NCBI GenBank assembly: GCA_018971525.1 | Contig: JAGXAR010000019.1 | Span: 1 to 62,984 of the forward strand | From: Nitrospirota bacterium | GTDB taxonomy: Bacteria > Nitrospirota > Nitrospiria > Nitrospirales > Nitrospiraceae | Length of the DNA stretch: 62,984 bases | Direction: 5' to 3' | Shown: piece after piece, positions 57,001-62,984 of the stretch | Numbering within the stretch: position 1 is the first letter of the stretch | Layout: every line of letters starts with the position of its first letter | Program-made: the position numbers and the translations under genes | The notes under the pieces: generated by a model | Database searches by the model: none | The model's input: only the letters and a program-made list of their open reading frames with translations | Told to the model about the DNA's origin: nothing

Positions 57001-57283
57001 ACTCTTCCTGGCTCCGGAGTGGAAGCAGCCGATCGCTCGCTCAACGTTTGACGCGGGTCTCTGGACCGGCCACACCGGTGACATGATCCGGCAGACGCTC
57101 TCCACATTGATCCAAGGCATCGCGCGCAGAGAGTTTTTTATTCTCCCCGATGGCTATTGCGACTACTGCGAATTTTCGGGAGCCTGCCGACGCCACGACG
57201 CCATGGCCTGGTGGCGTTCTTACCGATCGCCCCAGGCCCGAGTCTTACGCAAGTTGAGAAAACAGAAAGTAAGCGATGAGTGA
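54080..57283 (+). CDS. addB: AddB/RexB-type helicase-nuclease subunit
   Basis: The 1067-residue protein belongs to the AddB-like group that pairs with AddA to process double-strand breaks for RecA. The N-terminus starts MLCIVTGPFHPALDRALVED, where AddB of Bacillus has a Walker A; that motif is absent, so helicase activity is unlikely. The C-terminus is a PD-(D/E)xK nuclease: FSPTALERYATCPFQYFAEK, GTLIHESLRLSY, IHGTLDRVDYR and RIVDYKFKQGN. The 4Fe-4S cysteines are one in YATCPF and three in YCDYCEFSGACRR. It overlaps addA by eight bases. Length is slightly below Bacillus AddB. Confidence 0.88.
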   Translation: MLCIVTGPFHPALDRALVEDIRSCKTDDPFAPLAVIVPSASLVERLKWLLTRHEPRAFLNIHFLTFHQLALHLRDELAAVSESKSEPTLQLVDDFFFEQLVRQVVRRKLPGLEPLTRLPASPGTWKGLWATVRDLKDAVVAPTTALRALREGVFEEDDRAWLRSMFTLHAAVMEASRSLGVGSPDDLAASLGRDLSASSFLNGLHRLFYYGFYDLSQVQLSFLESVVRVAPTTLYFPLQDFPAFLFARQFFERHLLPLAETHESRSEEGDRVATTDPVELSVTNVIGVEEELATVCREILTLVEVNGYRFEEIGVVARTLEPYQARLQSVFDHHLVPFTSTAGRPLSREPLVKTLLRLASLPLNDFDRAAMLDVVTSPFYHAHCAGSAGANLRPDIWRSLVYTLGITKGEAEWRRLAEPASSSILRDAEAEPDEDDEAGVGTSENSQLTYLWGFASRLIHDCRALPPQGSIGALTDAFLTLVKSHIFVPDLFDAPSIEVPEPADLTKVGSLIRSTLARLEQLDPLGGDLTWEEWVELFRRVLDETSIPIEEDRHQGVQVLDAMTARGRTVRALFVLGMNEKIFPRYVREDPFLRDRQRVVLESTLGYKIDEKLAGHEEELLLFELLSRSATNRLYLSYQRADEAGRVMAPSGFIAMAMRDPRFIGKPEETVPRRLTLRISEQPSIQDLIPAEELALGCLLQGHDALPVLDAMGRDRPLFEQGLATLKTIERESPELGPFDGMVETEAPALPTAAERSFSPTALERYATCPFQYFAEKVLRLEPVQRPRHDHLPPLTLGTLIHESLRLSYERLVLLQWPDDLLTEATVQSTVNVAVSDTFAAHAASQGTGHALLWTLACEQVTELVAAAVSSDQAEYQATGFRPVAFEAAAQGIVPLESDASTVFLKIHGTLDRVDYRAEPPALRIVDYKFKQGNEITAADRNLALSAVRGFRLQPPLYARMTLPSLPPPTDVQLLFLAPEWKQPIARSTFDAGLWTGHTGDMIRQTLSTLIQGIARREFFILPDGYCDYCEFSGACRRHDAMAWWRSYRSPQARVLRKLRKQKVSDE

Positions 57284-60200
57284 GGGACTGACACTCGCGG
57301 ACTCCCAGGATCGGCTCCTCGCGGAGACAACCTGGGACCGCAATGTCGTGGTGGTCGCAGGGGCCGGGACCGGCAAGACCACGATCCTCGTCAATCGCAT
57401 CCTGAACCTCCTCCTGAGAGAGCCAAACCCCTTGGCCATCACGGAGATCGTGGCCCTCACATTTACCAACAAAGCCGCGACTGAAATGAAGCAGCGGCTG
57501 CGCGCGCAGCTCCTTCGCCTGACCGAGCAGGCCGATGACCTGATCGCTATCTTCCGGTCCCGGTACCATCTCTCAGCTGAACAAGTAGGTGAACGGGCCG
57601 GGACGGCCCTTGAGCAGATGGAAAAAGCCCAGATCGGCACCTTGCATAGTTTTGCTGCGCACCTCTTGAGGCTCCATCCGATTGAGTCTGAACTTGATCC
57701 ATTATTTCAAGAGGATGATGGATCACGATTCAAGGAATTATTTCACTCTTATTGGGACCGTTGGTTGGACGATGAGCTCGGATCATCGGGCCCACAGCAT
57801 GACCGATGGCGACGAGTCCTGGCTGGGACCACCCTCGACGATCTCCAGCAGTTTACCGCTGCCCTCGCCGGGGATTTTGTGGACCTCGGTGAGCTGGAAC
57901 GTCAGTGCCGATCCCTCTCCCTGGAGGGAACGTTTCGTGACTGGATCGCGACCACACATGTTAGTGCCGCCACTCTCCTTGCCGCACAGGATCGACCCAA
58001 GCGGCGTAAGGCGGAACACATGCTCGCCGCCGCGGTGCAGTTGCTGACACTCTTGTTGGAGAAGGGGCCGCCGGGCCTCGCTCATTTACCTCAGCATGAA
58101 CGGGCCGTCCTGGAGAAGGATCTGGGAAAGGCCCCTGTCGGATGGGATGAGGCTTCATTCCAGGAGGCGGCTTCCATCATAGGGCTCGCCCAACAATTCC
58201 TCACGGTCGACCAGTCATACTTTCAAGAGGTGGTGACGCTCGTGCGACCCTTCCTCGATCAAGTACGTCAAGGGTTTCTCACCTCAGGGATGATCGCATT
58301 CGATGGGTTGTTGGTACGGGCAAAAACTCTCTTGCGCGACCATCCTGCCGTCCGCGCTCGGATCAAACAGACCTATCGGGCAATCCTGGTCGATGAGTTT
58401 CAGGACACCGATCCGGTGCAGTACGAGATCATCCTCTACCTAGGTGAACGGCCCGGTAGTCATCAGACTTCGTGGCAAGACGTGGACTTGGAGCCTGGCA
58501 AATTATTTATCGTGGGGGATCCCAAACAATCGATCTATGCCTTCCGCCGAGCCGACATTGAAGCCTTTGAGCGGGTGGTGGAGAAAATTCGAGCGGGTGG
58601 GGGTGGGGTCTATTCTCTGGTGACGAACTTTCGCAGCAACGGGGCCGTGCTCGACGTCGTCAACAATGTCTTCGACCGACTCTTCCAACCGACAGAACAT
58701 GTTCAGCCGGCCAATGAACCGCTGGCAGCCAGGCCTCAACGCAAACCGGAAGTTTCAGTCTCCGGGGCGCAGCTTCGCCTCGTCACGCCGGGAGAGGACG
58801 ACGAGGAGTTCGATGTGCAGACTGCAACTCGGGCGGAGGCGGAGGCGCTGGCGCGCTGGCTGAAAGAGGAGCTTCTCTCCGGCACGACGGTCACTGATCG
58901 TGATCGACGCGAAGGCCCACTTCAACCGGGTCACATCGCCCTGATCTTCAGAAAGTTGACCCAGGCACAGGTCTATCTCGATGCCCTTCGCCGCTACGAC
59001 ATCGCCTATATCACTGACGGGGAAAAGCATTTTTATCGCCGCCAGGAGATTATCGATTTGGTCAACCTCCTCCGGGTCATCGACAACCCGCACGATACGA
59101 TTGCGCTCGTCGGAATCCTGCGCTCACCCCTCGGCGGCATGGCGGACCGGAATCTACTTGCACTCCAGCAGATGGAGGGGTTGGACTATCAACGGCGTGA
59201 ACGGCTGTCTGCCTGGAACCATCCACAGGCAGGAACGGTGAGGCGACTCTATGAGCGATTGGCCGAACTGCACCGGCTCGCTCCCTTGCGACCTGTGCCT
59301 GATGCCATCGATTTGATCTTCGAACGATTGCCGGTTCTGGAGTTGGCAGCGGCATCGCTCCATGGTGAGCAAGCCGTGGCCAATCTACGGAAGACACGGG
59401 ATATGGCCGAGACACTCGCCGATCGCCCCCATCTCACCTTGACTGGGTTCGTTGACCTGATGATGACCAGGGTGTCGGAACAGCCGGATGAGGCGGAAAG
59501 CGCTCTGGCTGAAGAATCACTGGACGCCGTCCGCGTGCTGACCATCCACAAGGCCAAGGGATTGGAGTTTCCTGTGGTTATTCTTCCCGGCCTGCACCAG
59601 GGGTCAAAGAGCCCTCGCAAGGGGCCGTCCATCCATCATGATTGGTCGAGCCGCTGTTATAGCCTGCAGATGGGAGCCCGCTCGAATCTCGGAGCCGTGC
59701 TCGTGGACATGAAGATGGCGGCGCGGGAAGAGGCGGAACAGCGGCGACTCCTGTATGTCGGCATGACGAGGGCGCGCGATCTGCTGGTTTTATCCGGCGG
59801 GCAGACCACCAAACCGGGACATGACACCGTCCTCTCCCTGCTCGGAGAAGCGATGTCAGCCGGGACAGGCCCATCGCCGACTGACGAAATCTGCATCGGA
59901 ACAAGCAGACTTACTCGTGTCATCACGCCGGCCACTGCGGCATCGAGACGGTGTAGACAGGAACCTCTGTTCACGATGGCCCCTAGACTGACCCTTGGCC
60001 CGATTCTCATTCGCCGTCACGCGCGACAGGTTGAGTGGGAGCAGCGTCGAACGACACCGCGACGACTGACCCCTTCGAACCTCGCGGGAAGCAGGCCCGA
60101 GGCCGTTTTCCTGCGCCCTGTGACTGAGGGGAAAGTCGATTTGGCCCGGCTGGTGGGAGTCTGTGCCCATGCGGTACTCGAACAGTGGGACTTCACCAGG

Positions 60201-60626
60201 CCTCGCTCTGAAATCGGTACAGTCATCGAGCAGATCAATCGTCGCTATGTAAGACAGGATCATCCGCAACTGACGGACGAAGTCACAGGGGATCTCACTG
60301 CGCTCTTTGAACGCTTCCTTTCCTCCGAGCCGTACAAAAGACTGCAACGTGCGACGGTGCTCGGGCGAGAGGTCCCGTTCGTCATGCCCCTGGGCGACGG
60401 GCAGATGATGGAGGGTGTGATTGACCTGATTTACCGGCTTGACGACCGGATCTGGATTGCCGACTATAAGACGGATGATGTGGCGGCTACGGATGTACAA
60501 GCCAGAGCTGATCGTTATCGATCCCAAGCTGATAGTTATTCACAAGCCGTTGCGAGTTCTTTAGGATTGTCATCTCTCTCGTTTCAGTTTATCTTTTTAC
60601 GGCCAGGTATCGCTATTGAAGTCTAG
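57276..60626 (+). CDS. addA: AddA-type UvrD/RecB-family helicase-nuclease
   Basis: The 1116-residue protein has SF1A helicase motifs: VVVAGAGTGKTTILVNRILN (motif I, about 24-43), IVALTFTNKAATEMKQR (Ia), YRAILVDEFQDTDPVQYEII (II), FIVGDPKQSIYAFRRADIEA (III), VRVLTIHKAKGLEFPVVILP (V) and LLYVGMTRARDLLVLSGG (VI). The C-terminal RecB-type nuclease has CAHAVLEQWDF, GVIDLIYRLDDRIWIADYKT with Asp and the D-Y-K triad. With AddB it forms a dual-nuclease complex. The ATG lies inside the addB end, giving tight coupling. Confidence 0.92.
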   Translation: MSEGLTLADSQDRLLAETTWDRNVVVVAGAGTGKTTILVNRILNLLLREPNPLAITEIVALTFTNKAATEMKQRLRAQLLRLTEQADDLIAIFRSRYHLSAEQVGERAGTALEQMEKAQIGTLHSFAAHLLRLHPIESELDPLFQEDDGSRFKELFHSYWDRWLDDELGSSGPQHDRWRRVLAGTTLDDLQQFTAALAGDFVDLGELERQCRSLSLEGTFRDWIATTHVSAATLLAAQDRPKRRKAEHMLAAAVQLLTLLLEKGPPGLAHLPQHERAVLEKDLGKAPVGWDEASFQEAASIIGLAQQFLTVDQSYFQEVVTLVRPFLDQVRQGFLTSGMIAFDGLLVRAKTLLRDHPAVRARIKQTYRAILVDEFQDTDPVQYEIILYLGERPGSHQTSWQDVDLEPGKLFIVGDPKQSIYAFRRADIEAFERVVEKIRAGGGGVYSLVTNFRSNGAVLDVVNNVFDRLFQPTEHVQPANEPLAARPQRKPEVSVSGAQLRLVTPGEDDEEFDVQTATRAEAEALARWLKEELLSGTTVTDRDRREGPLQPGHIALIFRKLTQAQVYLDALRRYDIAYITDGEKHFYRRQEIIDLVNLLRVIDNPHDTIALVGILRSPLGGMADRNLLALQQMEGLDYQRRERLSAWNHPQAGTVRRLYERLAELHRLAPLRPVPDAIDLIFERLPVLELAAASLHGEQAVANLRKTRDMAETLADRPHLTLTGFVDLMMTRVSEQPDEAESALAEESLDAVRVLTIHKAKGLEFPVVILPGLHQGSKSPRKGPSIHHDWSSRCYSLQMGARSNLGAVLVDMKMAAREEAEQRRLLYVGMTRARDLLVLSGGQTTKPGHDTVLSLLGEAMSAGTGPSPTDEICIGTSRLTRVITPATAASRRCRQEPLFTMAPRLTLGPILIRRHARQVEWEQRRTTPRRLTPSNLAGSRPEAVFLRPVTEGKVDLARLVGVCAHAVLEQWDFTRPRSEIGTVIEQINRRYVRQDHPQLTDEVTGDLTALFERFLSSEPYKRLQRATVLGREVPFVMPLGDGQMMEGVIDLIYRLDDRIWIADYKTDDVAATDVQARADRYRSQADSYSQAVASSLGLSSLSFQFIFLRPGIAIEV

Positions 60627-60639
60627 GAGGAGGCTGCCT

Positions 60640-61044
60640 ATGAACGCCAGACTCATGAGTTTGATTGGAATATGGTTCCTCGTGGCTTGTACGAGTCCGT
60701 TGTCGAAACCGCTCACGGTGCTGCAGGCTCCAGCGGGAGTTTCTCCTGCCGTGGCCGCGGAATTGGAACGAGGCAACGCCTTGTTCTCGGCGCAGAAGTG
60801 GGCTGAGGCCGAACAGGTCTACCGTCAAACGATTGCTGCAGAGCCTACCTTGGCCGAAGCGCACTATAACCTGGCCACCGCGCTGTATCGCGCAGGCAAC
60901 AAAGTTGAAGCTAAGAAGCACTATATGGAGGCGGCGAATCTGGCTCCGGGAAATAAGGTCATCTGGGATGCGCCTCCACTTCGCGCGAGTAGCGTCAACG
61001 ATGACCTCAATAAGAGATCATACCTGGATGCCAAGCCACAATAG
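60640..61044 (+). CDS. TPR-containing small lipoprotein
   Basis: The 134-residue protein has a lipoprotein signal (LIGIWFLVACTS, Cys about 17). Two TPR motifs follow: ELERGNALFSAQKWAEAEQV with YRQTIAAEPTLAEAHYNLAT, then ALYRAGNKVEAKKHYMEAAN with LAPGNKVIW. TPR lipoproteins scaffold envelope assemblies. TAGGAGGAGGC precedes the ATG at 60640; the open frame further upstream overlaps addA. Fourteen bases follow the addA stop, so it may share that transcript. No specific family recognised. Confidence 0.85.
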   Translation: MNARLMSLIGIWFLVACTSPLSKPLTVLQAPAGVSPAVAAELERGNALFSAQKWAEAEQVYRQTIAAEPTLAEAHYNLATALYRAGNKVEAKKHYMEAANLAPGNKVIWDAPPLRASSVNDDLNKRSYLDAKPQ

Positions 61045-61065
61045 CCGTCGCGAGGAACCAGCGCG

Positions 61066-61452
61066 ATGCCACGATCTCGACGCCCATTGACTGCCTCGCA
61101 GGAAGAGTTCGACACGTGGATCCAAGAGGCACTCGCCGGATTGCCGGCCCGCTTCGCGACGCTCGCCGACGAGGTTTCCATCGTGGTCGAAGAAGAACCT
61201 CCGGCCGATGTCCTGAAGGATCTTGAATTGGAATCAGAAGACGATCTTCTGGGTCTGTATCAAGGCGTCCCGATCGATGAGACATCGTTTTTCCAGCCTG
61301 CTGGTGAGCTGCCCGCCCGTATCGCCATCTATCGAGGCCCCATCCTGCGCCTCTGCCGGACGAAGGCCGAAGTCATTCACGAGGTCCGCGACACGGTGGT
61401 CCATGAGCTCGGACACCATGTCGGGCTGGATGATGAGGAGATGCCTTACTGA
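61066..61452 (+). CDS. Zincin-like metallopeptidase (MMP-type, DUF1025-like)
   Basis: The 128-residue protein ends with DTVVHELGHHVGLDDEEMPY, an HExxHxxGxxD zinc motif, and has LLGLYQGVPIDETSFFQPAG and RIAIYRGPILRLC as in the small zincin family often labelled MMP or DUF1025. The ARFATLADEVSIVVEEEP segment matches the family's N-terminal pattern. The substrate is unknown. The start ATG is at 61066, about 20 bases after the TPR gene. It overlaps lgt tail to tail by seven bases. Confidence 0.85.
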   Translation: MPRSRRPLTASQEEFDTWIQEALAGLPARFATLADEVSIVVEEEPPADVLKDLELESEDDLLGLYQGVPIDETSFFQPAGELPARIAIYRGPILRLCRTKAEVIHEVRDTVVHELGHHVGLDDEEMPY

Positions 61453-62261
61453 GATTTAGCCTGAATCAAGGTTCGACGCTGATAGCCGAGGGCGAGCATG
61501 AAGACTCCCACCACGATCATGGGAAAGGACAGGAGTTGTCCCATGGAGAAGGATCCAAGGATAAAACCAAGGTGGGCATCCGGTTCGCGAAAGAATTCGA
61601 CGATCATCCGACAGAATCCATAGCCGGTGATGAAACCCCAGAAGAGGGTTCCCGGTGGCGGCATGGTTTTCGCGATGACCCATAACAGGGTAAACAAGAA
61701 AATGCCCTCAAGGCCCGCCTCGTACAGCTGTGAAGGATGGCGGCAGGCAGGCCCTCCATTCGGAAACACCATACACCAGTCGACGTCGGTCGCTCGACCG
61801 TATAATTCCCCATTAATGAAATTACCGAGCCGTCCGAATCCTAGCCCAATCGGCGTGGCAACGGCGGCCAAGTCTGCAACCTGGTAGGCGGGAATACCCT
61901 GCCGTTGACTGAACCAAAATAAGGCGACGATAACGCCGAGCAGGCCGCCGTGGAACGACATGCCACCTTCCCAGACCGCCAGGATCTTGGCAGGATGCTG
62001 CACATAGTAGGAAAAATTATAGAAGAGCGTATAGCCGAGCCGTCCTCCGATAAACACCCCTAACGCAGCCCACACGACCATGTCGTAGACCTGGTCCCTG
62101 GTCATGGAGAGGCCCTGCGACTCCACTCGACGCGTGATCAGGAAATAGGCACCCGCCAGTCCGATCAGATACATCAGACCGTACCAGCGAAACTGCAGTG
62201 GCCCCAGCTCAAAGAATACCGGGCTGATGTTGGGGTAGGGGATCGCGTCTAACCAGGTCAT
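61446..62261 (-). CDS. lgt: Prolipoprotein diacylglyceryl transferase Lgt
   Basis: The 271-residue membrane enzyme transfers diacylglycerol from phosphatidylglycerol to the lipobox Cys of prolipoproteins. It has about seven helices and the family signature GLGFGRLGNFINGELYGRAT with the essential Arg. Other motifs are PYPNISPVFFELGPLQFRWYG, GGRLGYTLFYN, GGMSFHGGLLG and HPSQLYEAGLEGIFLF. The start is at 62261. It is convergent with the zincin gene by a seven-base overlap. Lgt together with Lnt and Lol gives a complete lipoprotein maturation and export set except for LspA and LolA/B. Confidence 0.96.
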   Translation of the reverse strand: MTWLDAIPYPNISPVFFELGPLQFRWYGLMYLIGLAGAYFLITRRVESQGLSMTRDQVYDMVVWAALGVFIGGRLGYTLFYNFSYYVQHPAKILAVWEGGMSFHGGLLGVIVALFWFSQRQGIPAYQVADLAAVATPIGLGFGRLGNFINGELYGRATDVDWCMVFPNGGPACRHPSQLYEAGLEGIFLFTLLWVIAKTMPPPGTLFWGFITGYGFCRMIVEFFREPDAHLGFILGSFSMGQLLSFPMIVVGVFMLALGYQRRTLIQAKSQ

Positions 62262-62600
62262 TAGTGCCTCATGTGGCGTGTCTGAGGATAATAGGGGAGG
62301 GGCTCAACCATTGCAAGCACGCGAATGCTCCACGGAAAATCAATTCTGAGCGTTGCCAAAATCCAGTTTGAGTGGCCTACCGCTTTCTTCTGTTGGTTTT
62401 CTGTCACGCCTGTGTCGTGACCTGTGAGGAAAACGCAACCGAAAATTAATCGTTCTTAATCGTAGGCACTGGGCTCCAACGAATCCTGCGAGATTTTTGT
62501 GGTTTCTCGTCTGGCACGCTTACTGCTGAAGGGATAGAACATGATCGTGCAGGATACCGGCAATCACATTCATCATTCACAGGTTTCAAGGAGGTTCACC
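62262..62600. other. Intergenic region between lgt and the YtxH gene
   Basis: The 339 bases contain no supported gene. A short in-frame extension of the YtxH gene starts at 62541 but lacks a ribosome site. No strong hairpin or family repeat is seen. Confidence 0.45.
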
Positions 62601-62861
62601 ATGTCAGACCAGGGACGTCAGGTAGCAAAGGTCGCAGCGTTGGTGGCAGGTGGGGCGGTGGTCGGAGCGGGAATTGGATTACTCTTTGCGCCGAAAACGG
62701 GAGCAGAAACCCGCCGTAATGTCGGTCGCTATGCGAAGAAGGCCCAACTGCAAGCGACTCGATGGAGTCGAGCCGTCCAATCCGGCGTGAAAGAAGTGAT
62801 GGACCGCAGTAAATCTCTCATCCGAAAGGATGATGAGAGACCGCGGATCGAAGCAGCATAG
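62601..62861 (+). CDS. YtxH-domain membrane protein
   Basis: The 86-residue protein has one transmembrane or membrane-embedded segment (VAALVAGGAVVGAGIGLLFA) followed by PKTGAETRRNVGRYAKKAQL and an amphipathic basic tail, the layout of YtxH/gas-vesicle-type stress proteins. AAGGAGGTTCACC immediately precedes the ATG at 62601. YtxH proteins are often induced by general stress; the sequence shows no specific regulator site. It is monocistronic, with a 12-bp hairpin after its stop. Confidence 0.8.
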   Translation: MSDQGRQVAKVAALVAGGAVVGAGIGLLFAPKTGAETRRNVGRYAKKAQLQATRWSRAVQSGVKEVMDRSKSLIRKDDERPRIEAA

Positions 62862-62893
62862 TGGGATCGACTCGCTCGACCGATCAGACCTCT

Positions 62894-62927
62894 GGCGCAA
62901 ACAGCTTGTTGCCAGGCTGTTTGCGCC
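62894..62927 (+). terminator. Hairpin after the YtxH gene
   Basis: GGCGCAAACAGC (62894-62905) and GCTGTTTGCGCC (62916-62927) form a perfect 12-bp stem around a ten-base loop, 32 bases past the stop. There is no T-run, so it could act by a different mechanism or bind a regulator. Confidence 0.6.
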
Positions 62928-62940
62928 TACGACGCCGACC

Positions 62941-62969
62941 TTGACCGACTTAGACCCCGATGCTAGAGT
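62941..62969 (+). promoter_or_regulatory. Candidate promoter at the window end
   Basis: TTGACC (62941-62946), 17 bases, TAGAGT (62964-62969) would start transcription a few bases before the window ends. The spacing and context, a terminator upstream, suggest a downstream gene beyond the window. Confidence 0.4.
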
Positions 62970-62984
62970 CCCGCCACTGCGGCC

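Overview
The window reads like chromosomal core DNA of a free-living Gram-negative bacterium, about 58 percent GC by eye. My best guess is the Nitrospira lineage. The reasons are recurrent PilZ proteins, many small lipoproteins, a B12-dependent ribonucleotide reductase, and a dispersed repeat with CAGGATGCT/AGCATCCTG ends that I associate with that group. This placement is inference; no rRNA or other lineage marker lies in the window. Outer-membrane biology is clear: Lgt, Lnt, LolC/LolD, Pal, RlpA and about ten predicted lipoproteins. I saw no phage, integrase, transposase or CRISPR array.

Layout. Positions 1-890 are mostly non-coding and carry a frameshifted response-regulator receiver remnant. 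Positions 0.9-8.7 kb hold a small lipoprotein, msrB, lon with a perfect terminator hairpin, a lipoprotein built of twelve G-D/N-x-Y repeats, rlmL and a NUDIX hydrolase. Positions 8.8-12.3 kb are accessory in character: an antitoxin-toxin-HesB-like operon, a PilZ gene next to a decayed PilZ copy, an SDR and a periplasmic SlyD-like FKBP, interspersed with repeat copies. Positions 12.5-15.5 kb hold a mutY-NUDIX-exonuclease repair operon and a lipoprotein. Positions 15.9-21.4 kb hold miaB/mtaB, an AmpG-like permease and small membrane proteins. Positions 21.5-31 kb hold nrdJ behind a promoter flanked by two NrdR boxes, small ORFs, a tandem-ACT protein, rlpA, a CorC/HlyC-type CBS protein and ligA. 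Positions 31.2-38.9 kb hold a LysM lipoprotein followed by a complete trpEGDC-F-BA operon interrupted by one repeat copy.

Positions 39-47.2 kb form a minus-strand run: lnt, prfB (with the programmed +1 frameshift), lysS, lolC/E-type permease, lolD, a TraF-like barrel and a DUF799-like lipoprotein. On the plus strand follow pal, a YajG-like lipoprotein, a PilZ protein, a 6S RNA gene with its own promoter, and the two genes of an archaeal-type DNA topoisomerase VI. Positions 53.5-60.6 kb hold a thioredoxin-like protein, an unlisted 52-residue zinc-ribbon protein and an AddB/AddA-type helicase-nuclease pair. A TPR lipoprotein, a zincin, lgt and a YtxH protein close the window.

The strongest non-obvious observations are the 6S RNA (49412-49566), the NrdR-box pair around the nrdJ promoter (21542-21589), bacterial topoisomerase VI (49759-52955), the RF2 frameshift site (45427-45432), the cysteine-less HesB-like protein tied to a toxin-antitoxin operon, and six copies of a terminal-inverted-repeat element with two interior types.
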